Assembly (NCBI GenBank): GCA_025617745.1
Contig: CM046861.1
Coordinates: 17,395,563-17,459,562 of the forward strand
Direction: 5' to 3'
DNA: 64,000 nt
DNA from: Heliocidaris erythrogramma
Taxonomy: Eukaryota; Echinodermata; Echinoidea; Camarodonta; Echinometridae
The notes under the pieces are model-generated. The model did not search any database and was not told the DNA's origin. It worked only from the letters and a program-made list of their open reading frames with translations. How positions within the stretch are numbered: position 1 is the first letter of the stretch; every line of letters starts with the position of its first letter. The position numbers and the translations under genes are program-made. Positions 32,721 to 44,059 of the stretch are shown one piece after another.

Positions 32721-33690
32721 TCTTTTGCACCTATCTGTGTTTCTGACTGTAATCATTGTATTTCGGTATTTATGGTATTATAAATTGCAATATGTCAATG
32801 TTGCAATATTCAATGAAAATACCCTTGCCATCATATTCCTGTGTGAATGTCCATAATATAATTCAATATGAAAACTATACATATGTTCAAAATAAATCTG
32901 CCAGTGAACGTTGCCATTTTCAGTTGAATGTTTGGTAGCCTTTGATAATGTGATCACACCACATAGTGAAGTTGTTTTCCTTCCAAGATTTACTTTTATT
33001 GTGATCTGTTTACACTGTTTGTTTTAGAATTTGCTTATGCAAAGGTCCACAAACCTTTCCTGAAGTATGCCTACATGTATACTGTTGAAAGTATAGTTTT
33101 ACACTTCTGAGCTGATTTTTGTATTATATTTATTACAGTTTGATGTATTCTAGATCCACAAACTTGCCTTGTAACATGCACATTTAGTGTTGAAATAATA
33201 GTTTTGCAATATTGATTGAAAGTTGATTTCTTCTCATACTAGTTGTATAGATTTATCAGAAATTATATAATTTTTAAGAAACATATGTATTATGCATACA
33301 GGGACATTTCTGTTAATTTTTTTATATGCCATTTGCTATTCCATATGGTATGCCTACATGTATATACTATAAAGTATAGTTTTATACTACTGAGCTGATT
33401 TTTGTATATATTTTAGTGTTGACAATATATTTTCAATGTTCAGTTGATTTTTACTCTCACTTGGGTAGTTTTATTACAAGTTATACATGTATTATTTAAA
33501 AAGAAACTTAAAAGTATTACATACAGGAACACTTTTTCTACTTTTTTTTCCTTGTGATGAAAATGGCAACTGCATGTAACATGTAAGGAAGTAAATGAAG
33601 ACAGCATGAAAAAGTACTCTTCATTGTGTGTACGTGTCAGAAGTTTTGAAGTATTGTAATCTACATTCCTTTTATTTCATTTTATTTTTG
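32721..33690. other. AT-rich stretch, no gene recognised
   Basis: Low-complexity AT-rich DNA. The strings ACATGTATA and TAGTTTTA recur with ACTG/CTGA neighbours near 33070-33120 and 33355-33420, suggesting an old internal duplication. Confidence 0.4.
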
Positions 33691-33865
33691 TACAGTGGAG
33701 CATCATTAATGAACTTCTTGGAACCAAGGAAATTCCCTCTTTATATCGAAACCTTGTTATACCAGGGCTAAAAAACAATAGAATACAAAAAATTGGGACT
33801 GGCAAAAATACTGTCTTATAATGAGTTTGTTATACCATTGTTCTTTATAAGGAGGTTCCACTGTA
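33691..33865. mobile_element. MITE with CAGTGGA ends (pogo/Tigger-like)
   Basis: The left end TACAGTGGAGCATCATTAAT and the right end GGAGGTTCCACTGTA form terminal inverted repeats bounded by TA, as in Tc1/mariner/pogo families. Length is 175 bp with no coding capacity. Confidence 0.6.
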
Positions 33866-34310
33866 CAAGGTATATATTTGGAGGAAGGCATATGGAGTGA
33901 GATAGGAGAGAAGAGAAACAGGAGGAAAATAGAGAGAAAGAGAGAGAGAACAGGGAGAGAACAAGGGAGAAAAATTATCAAGGTCATGAGAGAAAGAGAG
34001 AGTGAAAGATAAGATAGAGAAACGGAACGATCTAGAATCAGGGCTGTCAAGTAAAGTTTTCCTCCTCAAGTTTATCAATACAAAATTAAGATTAATCTAT
34101 AATTCTATTATCAGGCCCCTTTTTTATTTCTTATATTAAAAATTTCTGTCAACTCTTTGCACGATCGATTCCCCTCTTTCGAAATCAGCCAGAGAAGAGA
34201 AAGAGGAGGAAGAGAGAGATAGAGAACAAGGGAGATAAATTATCAAGGTCATGAGAGAAAGAGAGAGAGAGTGAAAGATAAGATAGAGAAACGGAACTAA
34301 GTGAGAACAA
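33866..34310. repeat. GA-rich region with a direct duplication
   Basis: The block GGGAGA..AATTATCAAGGTCATGAGAG, continuing as GA repeats and then AAGATAGAGAAACGGAAC, appears at about 33955-34028 and again at about 34228-34297. Confidence 0.7.
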
Positions 34311-34796
34311 AAGAGAAAGTGGAAGGGAATATTAGTGGGTGTAAGGCCATCGCCAGGTTTCACCTCCGGGGCGCACCCGGCGCTGGCGACCGTAGCCCGT
34401 GGAGGTACACTGTACGATTTGCAAATGGTGTGCAGCTCGAGCAGATACAACACGAAATTTTTATTCAAACTTTCCCTGGAGGAAACAAGCAGCCCACGTC
34501 CAAATTTATTTCTTTGTGTTCAATCCACAAATTGTACGCGCTGTGGATACGTAATCTCGTCTGTCTCTCGACCTCCATTTCGTTCGAAAACCGCTATTAT
34601 TTTCGTGCCTCTCGTCTAGGCATAGGCCATAGCATGGAGTATCCCGAAACTGAAACATAGCGTATTGCTGGCAAGCTTAGCTCAAGCCCCTGCGCTGGCA
34701 GGCTATTGACAAATTGTCCGAGCGATTCCGGAAATCTCCGAACTTGCCTTCGCTGGGACAGCATAGAAATACACGAGCACCGACGACGGACAGCCT
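34311..34796. other. GC-richer stretch at right end of the 23.5-kb block
   Basis: More CpG than its surroundings (34350-34420, 34560-34790). Overlapping open frames occur on both strands but none has a recognised domain. It ends in the inverted-repeat-like sequence described for 11263-34797. Confidence 0.35.
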
Positions 34797-35324
34797 TTAA
34801 ATGATTCCTGTCCTGAAAGGGTTAAAAGACTAAAATATTAAATATTCTACATAAAGGCTCGTTCACATATGACGCCGGATATGGCGGCGTATTTTGCATG
34901 TGGGGATGAAAAATATAGCTGCGCGCAACGAAGGTCCTGCTCGTACTATCTGCGCGTTAGAAGCTTAGGTTAGATTTAGAAGATACAAGAGTGTGAAACG
35001 CAGTAAACCGCAGTGTTCTACTGCGTCACATATTAACGAGCCATATGTGAATTACAAATCCTATCAGCTATGTCAAAGTTGGTAAAGTATTGATCAATTA
35101 TATATTTATCTACCAAAGTAGGTAGAATGCTTCTCAGATTTTGATTTTAAAAATACCCAATTTCGGGTTTCCCAACAATAAGATATTAATGCTATCATGC
35201 TTTGTACTTGTGTATATTCAAATATTATAGTAGTGGAATTTCCTGCCAAAATTTGAACATCATAATCAATTCAGTCATCTGCAATAAGACTACTATAGAC
35301 ATGAAATTCCCCCCCCCCCCCCCC
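34797..35324. other. Gene B intron where homology to gene A resumes
   Basis: 34797 to about 34915 matches 63709-63830 (AAATGATTCCTGTCCTGAAA onward). Beyond that the gene A copy diverges near the window edge. No gene seen. Confidence 0.6.
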
Positions 35325-35709
35325 GGCTTCATTTTTACACCATATCTAACCTCAACAAAATTACCAAATCACTTTAAGGTTACTGATTCAGGTTAGCATG
35401 ATTTAATGCACAACCAGGGGGTGTTTCATAAAACTGCTCGTAAGTTACGCACGACTTTAGGCACGACTGGTGATCAGTTCTTGTGCTAAATGATATATAG
35501 ACTCTGATTAGTATAGCACCCAAGAACATGTTCCAGTCGTTCGTAAAGTCATTCGTAACTTTACGAACAGCTTTATGAAACACCCTCCTGATATCCATAT
35601 TGCAGAAACATGTATATGATTAATCTCCATTCAGACGGTCATGTTCATTTTGCAGCTTAAGATGATAACGAATAGTACCTCTTTAAAAGTTTGATGTTTA
35701 CTGTTCACC
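35325..35709. repeat. Local duplication, copy 1 (contains a MITE)
   Basis: Matches 36980-37366 closely, starting GCTTCATTTTTACACCATAT just after a C-run in both places and ending near GATGTTTACTGTTCA. A shorter third echo (GAACATCATAATCAATTCAG) occurs at about 35254 and 35716. Confidence 0.85.
35416..35587. mobile_element. Small MITE with GGGTGTTTCATAAA ends, copy 1
   Basis: Inverted ends GGGGTGTTTCATAAAACTGC and, reverse-complemented, GAGGGTGTTTCATAAAGCTG, followed by matching TCGTAA..TTACG blocks. About 170 bp, no coding capacity. It lies inside the local duplication, so its second copy at 37071-37247 arose by duplication rather than by a separate jump. Confidence 0.8.
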
Positions 35710-35893
35710 GAAATTTGAACATCATAATCAATTCAGTCATCTGCAATAAGCCTACTATAGACATGAAATTTTTTTTTTTTTTTTGTTCAGAATGGAACTG
35801 GTATGGAAAGTTGCTGCTAATAAAATTAAATTGCAGCACAAATTTACTAACGTTCAACGTTCAGAGCTTTAAGAAAAATAAAAAAAATTATAC

Positions 35894-36172
35894 CGATATA
35901 TACAGAAGCCGCATTATATCCACCGCAAAGTTTCCAATATTCCCCTAGGCAGGGTAAGCCACATTGACTGTTTCTTAGAGGACTGTTTAAACATGTTCGA
36001 TTGCAGGAGCAAGCACATTCAGTTCGGCTGTACAGTACTGCCACTGGGTATCCTTTATCCATACATTCTGTCGTGCACGAATCTGGTGTTGTATGAAATT
36101 TTGCTGTATGCATCCTTGCATTGTAGTGGAATGTCAAACATCCATAATCAAAGCAACCAATGTAATCACCAT
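35894..36172 (-). CDS. Gene B: WSC-domain exon
   Basis: A minus-strand exon of 279 bp with acceptor CTTTTCAG right of 36172 and donor G|GTATAA at 35893-35892, phase 1-1. It encodes a WSC domain: GDYIGCFDYGC, PDSCTTECMDKGYPVAVLYS, CACSCNRTC, CGLPCLGE and KLCGGYNAASVYI. The cysteine spacing matches the gene C exon with low overall identity, so the domains have diverged much more than the TM exons of genes A and B. Expected to be extracellular and possibly glycan-binding. Confidence 0.85.
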
Positions 36173-36229
36173 CTGAAAAGATAGAAATGTATAGCACGCA
36201 AGGTGAATTGAAATCATTAAGAATATGAT

Positions 36230-36478
36230 TGATATCATCTCATCATTGTAATAATTATTATCATAATAGTAGAAGTAGTAGTATTAGTAGTAGTAATAAT
36301 AATAATAGTAGTAGTATATTGTTAATATTATCATTATCATTATTAATACGGGCGCTTTTAACGATTATATTAATTATAATAATAATAATAATGATAATAA
36401 TAATAGTAGTACTACTACTAATAATAAATATAATAATAATTTTTGTAATATTATAATAATAATATTAATAACAATGAA
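36230..36478. repeat. Trinucleotide-rich microsatellite region
   Basis: Runs of AAT/ATA, AGT and ACT triplets on the plus strand (TAGTAGTAGTAATAATAATA and similar). Overlapping open frames are repeat artefacts. Confidence 0.85.
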
Positions 36479-36979
36479 GAGATGTGATACAGAATAATAT
36501 TTATATGTGGCTGTATTCAAATAGAAAATAGTGCGAGCAGTATTCGTTTTGTTTTATTGGGTGTTTCGAAAGGTACTTTTAGAGAAAAATAACAGACGAA
36601 TAAATTATATTAGTAAATTATATATGGCGTTTTTATCAAGCCAATCTATAAAATGATCATCTGTTTTAAAAAAAGATAAACAGGAATAAACTTTAGAAAT
36701 GATGCCAATTGTTGAATTTTGATATCTGTCTTGTATAATCATGTTCAGAAGGATAAATAAATAGCCAGGCATAGAAAGGTTTTCAAATATATAATGCTAT
36801 CATGAAGATATCGATGACTGAATACTCCCAGTTACGAAAGCGTATGGCCATACGCTTTAGTCTAACACTGAGTCTATGGGGAAAATGAGTCTGGCATTTC
36901 CGGTCACTTGCATATGTTTACTTTTGTGAAGGATAAGATGATTTTGAATTGCTCCCCCCCCCCTCCCCCCCCCCCCCCC
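36479..36979. other. Gene B intron, no gene recognised
   Basis: No supported feature apart from two C-runs (36953-36980) at the edge of the local duplication. Confidence 0.35.
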
Positions 36980-37366
36980 CGGCTTCATTTTTACACCATA
37001 TCTAACCTCAACAAAATTACCAAATCACTTTAAGGTTACTGATTCAGGTTAGCATGATTTAATGCACAACCAGGGGGGTGTTTCATAAAGCTGCTCGTAA
37101 GTTACGCACGACTTTAGGCACGACTGGTGATCAGTTCTTGTGCTAAATGATATATAGAATCTGATTAGTATAGCACCCAAGAACATGTTCCAGTCGTTCG
37201 TAAAGTCATTCGTAACTTTACGAACAGCTTTATGAAACACCCTCCTTATATCCATATTGCAGAAACATGTATATGACTAATCTCCATTCAGACGGTCATG
37301 TTCATTTTGCAGCTTAAGATGATAACGAATAGTACCTCTTTAAAAAGTTTGATGTTTACTGTTCAT
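36980..37366. repeat. Local duplication, copy 2 (contains a MITE)
   Basis: Second copy of 35325-35709. It differs by a few substitutions and single-base indels. It includes the MITE copy at 37071-37247 with the same flanks as copy 1. Confidence 0.85.
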
Positions 37367-37539
37367 CATTGTAGTTTGCACCAACTTTTGGTTGTATGAC
37401 TTACTTGCTAATTCAAACGGCAGCAGAAGTTACTACTAGTTGGTCGAGTTTGACACGACTATGCTATGTTGTGTCTCTCATCATGTTTATCAGGGAATCC
37501 TCTGTTTCATTTTCAACACCAGGAACACCCCCCCCAAAA

Positions 37540-39620
37540 AAAAATTCTGAAAATGCAGAATTTCGCTCGTTTAAAAATCTTGACGAAGAGAAATTTTACA
37601 GTGAATTGAGAAATACTCCTTGGCAGGTCATAAAAGATATAGATGATGTTGATATTGCATGGGATGTTTGGTTGACTTTTTTCAATAATGTAATCAACAA
37701 GCACATTCCTGTATGTAAAAAGCGGATAAGAAAAAAGGCGTGTCCATGGATATCTGACGAGGTCGTTAAGCTCATGACGGAACGTGACAAGGTTCTCAAA
37801 GCTGCTAAAGCTAACAAAAGTGATGATCTTTGGGACACCTACAAATTTCTAAAGAATAAAGTTATTCGTCTCATGAGAAAAAGTAAAAGAGAATATAATG
37901 CAAACCAGATTTCACAAAATCATAATAATAGTAAGAAAATGTGGAGAGACCTTGTGCCTAAGTCAGTACCTATTTCTCCCAATACCATAAACGTAGATGG
38001 AGCAAATGTGTCGGACAATGCAAATATTGCTGAGGCATTTAATGACTTTTTCATTTCTAATGCTACTTAGATTACAAAGGACCTGCAGAGGAATACGTCT
38101 CAGCTGAGAGTAGACGAGGACAAAAATGTTGGTCCGACTCATTCTCAATTTGAACTTAATTTGATCACCAGGGATTTTGTATTGAAACAGATTGATAATC
38201 TGAGTATAGATAAAGCTACTGGTGAAGATCACATCAGCTGTAAACTTTTAAAGATGACAAAGAATGTTATCGCAGAGTCTCTTTGCGATATCATTAACAA
38301 ATCCCTGTCTACGGGAGTTGTTCCACGTGAATGGAAAAAGGCTCGGGTAGTACCGATATTTAAATCTGGAGATATTTCTTCGTTGAATAATTACCGCCCC
38401 ATTTCTGTATTACCTATCGTGAGTAAAATCATAGAAAGGGCCGTTCATCAACAGCTGAGTGAATTCTTGGAAGAGAATGATTTATTACACCCAAATCAGT
38501 CTGGTTCCAGACCTATGCATTCAACAGCTACTGCCCTTGCAAAACTTGCAAATCAATGGTCGTTGAATATTGACAAAAATGAAATTTCTGGAGTTGCCTT
38601 CATAGATCTTCGGAAGGCCTTTGATACTGTGGACCATGAGCTACTTTTACATAAATTAGCTTGTTTAGGTTGCAGTAACAGGACTATCACTTGGGTCAAA
38701 TCATATTTAGGTAATCGACAACAAGTGACCCAATTCAAAGGGGCCAAGTCGCACCCTTCAACCATCAAGTTAGGCGTGCCACAAGGTTCAATTCTAGGTC
38801 CCCTTTTATTTTCAATATATGTTAATAGTCTACCTGAATGTATTCCTGAAGGTATCATTGATATGTATGCTGACGATACGACACTTACCGTCAGTGCAAA
38901 TGATGCAACAGTTTTGGAAGAAAAATTAACTGTGGCGTTAAACAGAGTCTTGGCATGGATTAAAGAAAATCGTCTCGTCCTTAACACTGAAAAAAACTTG
39001 TGTCATGGTAATAGGCTCTCGTGCTAATCTCAGGAAAATTGAATCTTTCACCATTTCATTAAATGGTAATTTGATAAAAAGAGTTCAATTCACCAAATGC
39101 TTAGGAGTTTTGATAGATGAAGAATTGAAATGGTCTAAACAAATTGAAAACGTATGTAAACTTACCCAGAAAAACATAGGCATAATAAAGAGAGCAAAGT
39201 GTTTTTTGCCTGTGCAGTCCTTAAAGTTGCTTTATAACAGTCTAGTGTTGCCACGATTTGATTACTGCTCTGTTGTATGGTCGAACAGATTTCAAGCCCA
39301 AGAATAATACTGAACAAAACATATGACACACCGTCGGCTGATTTGTTCACTAGTCTTAAATGGATGACACTAGACAAACGGTTTGAGCTAAGTCGCGTTA
39401 TGATGATATATAAATGTGTTCATAACTTAGCACCTTCTTACCTTCAGGTAGGCTTAATCAATCCTAACGATGTACATGAGCATCATACTAGACAAAGAGA
39501 CAGTGGATGTTTACGCTTGCCCAGATTTCACACTGATTGTTATAAGTGTAGCCCAATTGTATCTTCTATATTTGAATGGAATAAGCTCGATAATTCGAGC
39601 ATAGCGGGGGATGATGAGGA
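37540..39620 (+). pseudogene. CR1-like LINE ORF2, truncated and frameshifted
   Basis: Plus-strand LINE lacking its endonuclease. The pre-RT linker (HIPVCKKRIRKKACPWIS, MRKSKREYNANQI) leads to an in-frame TAG (38068-38070). RT blocks follow: ATGEDHISCKLLK, VVPIFKSGD, NYRPISVLPIVSKIIER, FIDLRKAFDTVDHELLLHKL, LGVPQGSILGPLLFSIYVNS and MYADDTTL (catalytic YADD). Frame changes occur near 39000 and 39280, then thumb/C-terminal blocks (KCLGVLIDEELKWSKQI, DYCSVVW, FTSLKWMTLDKRFELSRVM) end in a C-run near 39630. Non-functional. Confidence 0.85.
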
Positions 39621-39798
39621 TTGCATCCCCCCTCCCCCCCCCCCCCCTCCCTCGCTTTTTGAAGTGGGAGGATGGTGTGTACAATCCCCCAGGTTTCATT
39701 GGGGAAATGAGTAAAAATTATTATATCCATGTACAATTCTGTCGTTGTTTTCATATTGAGGGGAATAATATACATATATATATATATAGTTAGCCCAG

Positions 39799-39884
39799 TA
39801 TAGTGCATGATAGACAATGCACTTTTTATATGAATATAATAGTGCATATAAATAGTGCATGGTCTATCATGCATTATATTCCAC
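39799..39884. repeat. Hairpin-forming repeat
   Basis: TATAGTGCATGATAGAC near 39803 is mirrored by GTCTATCATGCATTATA near 39868 with an AT-rich centre; a TATATATA run precedes it. Probably a small MITE or its relic. Confidence 0.55.
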
Positions 39885-40028
39885 ACTAGCAGAAGCAGCC
39901 CGTGGACATCCACGGGCGCTAGCTGTGTTTATGATTAATCACCGTACCGTATATTTGTTATAATAATCAAGTGAATAAATAAAAAAGTCGGGTAAATTTT
40001 TTTTACCAAGAAGTATTTACAACATGTC

Positions 40029-40367
40029 CATTGGCGGACCCGGGGGGGGGGGTGCTTCTGGCCCGTGCCATCCCCCCCCCCCCCCCGTTCAATGGCAGGA
40101 AAGTATGCATTTTGACCATAGACGATCCGCCCTTTTGTTGATTGTGCCCCCGCCCCCTTTTAGAATGAAACCTTCTTTTTTTTTTGCTTGTCAGAGAATT
40201 ATGGAGGGACCCCCATAACCACCCCCTCCTGAGCAAATTTTCTAGGTCTGACGAAAAAAAAATTCTGGCAACCCCCCCCCCCCCCCCCCCAGGTCTGCCT
40301 TTTCCAAAAGTTGACAAACCTGCACTTGTTTTCCCCGCCTTATACTAAATTCTGGATCCGCCCCTGA
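40029..40367. mobile_element. Non-autonomous DNA transposon, hAT-like ends
   Basis: The left end CATTGGCGGACCCGGGGGG and the right end CTGGATCCGCCCCTG are inverted repeats of the CAGGGGCGGATCCAG type common in marine-invertebrate MITEs. The interior has C-runs and the block CTTGTCAGAGAATTATGGAG shared with 12857-13100. No coding capacity. Confidence 0.6.
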
Positions 40368-40892
40368 TCATGTGAATATGTCTTATTTATCCAAAGCTTG
40401 CATGAGTTCTGAAGAAAATTCCTTTTAATCTTGATGAAAATTGATGATATGGATATAATAATGTTCGAGTAGAATATACATGCATAGACCTAGAGGGAGC
40501 GATTTGATCTTGCCATGTTTCTGTGGTTTATTAATACTCAGAGTAACATCCATACTTAGCGGTACGTTCCCTGTAAAGGATGCAATAATGAGAACAAATG
40601 AATTTGTCATTTTATTTTCAGGGGGATTATGGCCCCCTTATATGGGTCTTGGGAGGACCGACGGATTGACTTCCCCCCTACTACCCCCCCCCCCCCCCCC
40701 CCCTCCAGCTCCCCCCATTCCATTGTCATCCCATCACCCCCAGGGCGAGGGGAGAAGGGATTAATATCATTATACGTATTCATAATCATTATGGAAATAT
40801 TTTCGAAGGAATTTTCTTCTAGTGTCAAATTACCGGTAGCGAACGTCGTGAAACATACACACTAAACTGTGTGTGTGACCATGAAGCTTCAA
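40368..40892. other. Gene B intron, no gene recognised
   Basis: A C-run of about 20 bases (40685-40702) is followed by a pyrimidine-rich stretch. Proline-rich frames there come from the C-run. No gene recognised. Confidence 0.35.
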
Positions 40893-41695
40893 ATGATGTA
40901 ACTCTATACCTGTATGATGACCTGTACACGTATACGTGCGAACGATCTAACACGTGTGTATAATACTGTACTGTACACTGAAGCCATGCGGATATTATGG
41001 CCATGCTGTTCTTTGGCATAGCTCCCCTTCACAGGGAAAGGTATATGGGTTGGCTGGGCCTGAAGCTACAAACCCGCTTCATGGGTTGGTGGAATTATTA
41101 GGCCTACTCCCTGCGGAAATTCAATGTTTAAAAATGAATTTATGAAATATGGACGGGACGTCAGCCCTCAAGAAGTGCCTCCCACCACCCTAAGAACCCT
41201 TCCCCACCCGTGGGTACCAAAAGGCGGGGACCGAAAGGGCCAGGGGAGGAGCCTATTTGAACCAAAAAAAAAGAGCCCGAAATCCTTAGTGTATTATGAT
41301 GTAACTCTATACCTTTATGATGACCTGTACACGTATACGTGCGAACGATCTAACACGTGTGTATAATACTGTACTGTACACTGAAGCCATGCGGATATAT
41401 GGCCATGCTGTTCTTTGGCATAGCTCCCCTTCACAGGGAAAGGTATATGGGTTGGCTGGGCCTGAAGCTACAAACCCGCTTCATGGGTTGGTGGAATTAT
41501 TAGGCCTACTCCCTGCGGAAATTCAATGTTTAAAAATGAATTTATGAAATATGGACGGGACGTCAGCCCTCAAGAAGTGCCTCCCACCACCCTAAGAACC
41601 CTTCCCCACCCGTGAGTACCAAAAGGCGGGGACCGAAAGGGCCAGGGGAGGAGCCTATTTGAAACAAAAAAAGAGCCCGAAATCCTTAGTGTATT
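40893..41695. repeat. Tandem duplication, two units of about 400 bp
   Basis: Units at about 40893-41296 and 41297-41695 start ATGATGTAACTCTATACC and end AAATCCTTAGTGTATTAT. They differ by only a few substitutions and short indels, so the duplication looks recent. Open frames inside repeat in both units and have no recognised domain. Confidence 0.9.
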
Positions 41696-41880
41696 ATATT
41701 ATAAGATAGTAAGAATCTTGCTGTTAGATTGGTCAAAAGGTAATCACGTGATAAAACGTATTTTTCCCATATTAATCGACTCGAGAAGAAAAGTTCGTGA
41801 CCTTGACGGAATAGTACTTATTTGTCTCGTCAGTCCATTACAGAGTCACAATGTGTTATCAATATTTGGGTACGCGCGAA

Positions 41881-41976
41881 ATGAAAGTGCGTGACTTCTA
41901 CGAATAGTCAATTGAAAAGTGCGTGACCTCTACGAATAGTCAAAATGAAAAGGGCGTGACCTTTACGAATAGCTCC
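41881..41976. repeat. Three short tandem units of about 31 bp
   Basis: AAAGTGCGTGACTTCTACGA, AAAGTGCGTGACCTCTACGA and AAAGGGCGTGACCTTTACGA, each followed by ATAG. A weaker relative (TTCGTGACCTTGACGGAATA) lies at about 41795. Confidence 0.8.
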
Positions 41977-42187
41977 ATAGGCGTACTAAAATAAGCGCGC
42001 ATTGCCCAATCGCGCGCTTAAAATGATCAAACAATTGTGCGCACCCAGTAGGGGTACGGTTTATGGGGGTTTATGGTTTAACATCTTTTGTGAATTTATT
42101 CGGGCCTAAATCATTAATGTCTTTTTCGAGAAGTAGAGAATAATTGCCTTTCTCGTACCAGTTAAATGTTTCAGATGCGGAATATAA

Positions 42188-42362
42188 AGTAAATAATCAC
42201 CTTTTGATTTCAGGCGATGAGACGTACTATCACTTCCTCGGCGATCTGAATGTATAACGCTATCTTTCCTCAGCTTCGCTTCGGAAAGATAGCTACATCC
42301 AGACCGCCTCGGAAGTGATAGTTTGTCTCATCACCTTCACCAACGGTAATTATTTGCTTACA
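42188..42362. repeat. Long hairpin, candidate MITE
   Basis: Left arm GGCGATGAGACGTACTATCA with its continuation to TGAATGTA is mirrored by TGATAGTTTGTCTCATCACC on the right. An inner stem GCTATCTTTCC/GGAAAGATAGC closes a short loop around 42273-42285. Almost the whole 175 bp can pair. Confidence 0.75.
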
Positions 42363-42373
42363 ATACTGGGTTA

Positions 42374-42483
42374 TGTGCACGACAAATACTAAATTATCCC
42401 GAGTGCAGTTTTGTTTCAGCGAGGCCGCAGGCCGAGGTGAAATAGACCTGCACTAAGGATAATTTAGTATTTGGAGTTCATAT
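42374..42483. repeat. Second hairpin, candidate MITE
   Basis: CAAATACTAAATTATCC near 42382 pairs with GGATAATTTAGTATTTG near 42457, with an inner GAGTGCAG/CTGCACT stem. A compact palindrome AGTTATAGTGCACGATCG at about 42580-42612 follows close by. Confidence 0.75.
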
Positions 42484-42664
42484 AGTCAAGTAATAGAACA
42501 TGCACTCATTATTATAGTAAATAAACCCCTAGATCTATAACTGTTTTTCATTTAACACGGGAATCCCCTTGCAAAAATCAAAGTTATAGTGCACGATCGT
42601 GCACTATAACAATTTGTTTGCAGGTCACATGATGCGAATCTAACCAATTACAGCGCCTATTATA

Positions 42665-42840
42665 CATACACTATTTACTCTATATATATATTCTATATAT
42701 ATATATATATTTATATATATATTATATATATATAATATTATTATATATATATTATATATATATAATATTATTATATATATATATTATATTATATATTATA
42801 TATTATATATATATATATATATAATATTATATATTATATT
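42665..42840. repeat. AT microsatellite, self-complementary
   Basis: About 175 bp of TATATA and TATTATA repeats. Such tracts often fold and expand. Confidence 0.9.
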
Positions 42841-44059
42841 AGAAAGGCCGTCAAAGGCGGCAGACCCACGCCTTAGCGGCGCTATAGAGTAGTTGCAATA
42901 CTATACTAACTATGGGGTCAAAACTACAAGGTTACACAGAATTTCTTTTTTTATTATAATCAGTTTTTATTCTTTTTCTCTCTTGAAACAAATTACAATC
43001 ATGGTACCAATGACAATCATCGTATATAACACATACTACAAATATGATAATATTCTAAACAGTATAAATTTTCGTTTAACAAAAGGCTTCAAAAGAAATT
43101 ATTTTTGTTAGCAGTAGCCATTCAAAGGGGATAACAAGAGGCACATCTCCCCCCCCCCCCCCCGCCAATAAATTTTGCCATATACAGGTCATAACTTTGT
43201 GTGTCCCCACCCTTGAAAAAATTCTTCTGAAAAAGATATTTTATTATTGAAACCATCCCTCCCCTAAAAGTAATTGATTAGACATGTCAGAGAGCGTGGC
43301 GTGGTGAGGAAAAAAAATGTTAGCAGTTTGTATTCAGTGTTCAGTCATGTCTGTGTTAGTAAATGTATTCATGTTCTATCTTTATCGTTCTATCTTTTAT
43401 TGTTTTTTCATCGGGCTTGGATAAAATTAAAATGACGACAAAATAAGTTGGATCTCGACTTCAAAATGGCATGCATGCGAGGCACAGAGCCAACTCACTC
43501 AGCTCAGTCACCACCCATCAACAAAGTCAAAGTGTATACTGGCGTACATTCGGCGAACCTCAGCCACCAGACAAATTTTGCAAATCCACACGAATATAAA
43601 AAAAAATACATACAGTTTTTGTATATATTTTACAACTACGAAATCCACTCAAACAGACATAAATGAGTTATAAACTAACTCAAAGCTCAAATGACAGGAC
43701 CGTAAGTAACCCAAAGAAAAAAGTTCAATCCTACTAGTACTACTACGAAATTACTGGCACTGCGCTGGCACTGCACACACAGGCACTGTACTACCGTACT
43801 CACTACCGTACTCACAACCACACAGCCCATTCACAACACACGCGAACACTCGCGAGTGCGATAGACTCACTCACGTCGAACAAACTCACCAGATTTTCAC
43901 CGAAAACAATTAAAATCACGTACTACACGTCCACCAGGATAAAATAAATCACAAAAACTTCCACAACAAAGTGGAAAAAACCGGGGGAAATAAACAGAAA
44001 TGCACAAAAGATAAGAAATAGAGGAGAAATTAGACGTGCTAGGGTAGCCTGAATCTAAC
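42841..44059. other. Gene B intron, no gene recognised
   Basis: A segment at 42900-42945 (GGGGTCAAAACTACAAGG) echoes 45455-45480. A C-run lies at 43149-43162 and a stretch rich in CACTGC/ACTACCGTACTCAC at 43755-43830. No coding feature could be supported. Confidence 0.35.

Larger units (their letters stand above)
11263..34797. mobile_element. 23.5-kb block present in gene B intron but absent from gene A
   Basis: Homology to the gene A intron stops at about 11262 (AGCCCTTAA) and resumes at 34797 (TAAATGATTCCTG). In gene A these points are directly adjacent (63700-63715). The block ends are imperfect inverted repeats: left AAAGGCGGTCAGTCGCCGGT and, reverse-complemented, right AAAGGCTGTCCGTCGTCGGT (17 of 20 match). 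It could be one very large insertion, a nest of insertions, or ancestral sequence deleted from gene A. No transposase was recognised, so the inverted-repeat interpretation is tentative. Confidence 0.5.

Noticed and set aside
34301-34660. Overlapping 94-119-codon frames on both strands
   Set aside because: No domain, no paralogous support and overlapping alternatives on opposite strands; probably GC-richer non-coding DNA.
36229-36456. 75-codon frame rich in Ser, Asn and Ile
   Set aside because: It is the translation of an AAT/AGT microsatellite.
40629-40865. Proline-rich frames over C-runs here and at 5221, 39277, 50653
   Set aside because: The proline or glycine runs come from homopolymers and the frames have no other coding signs.
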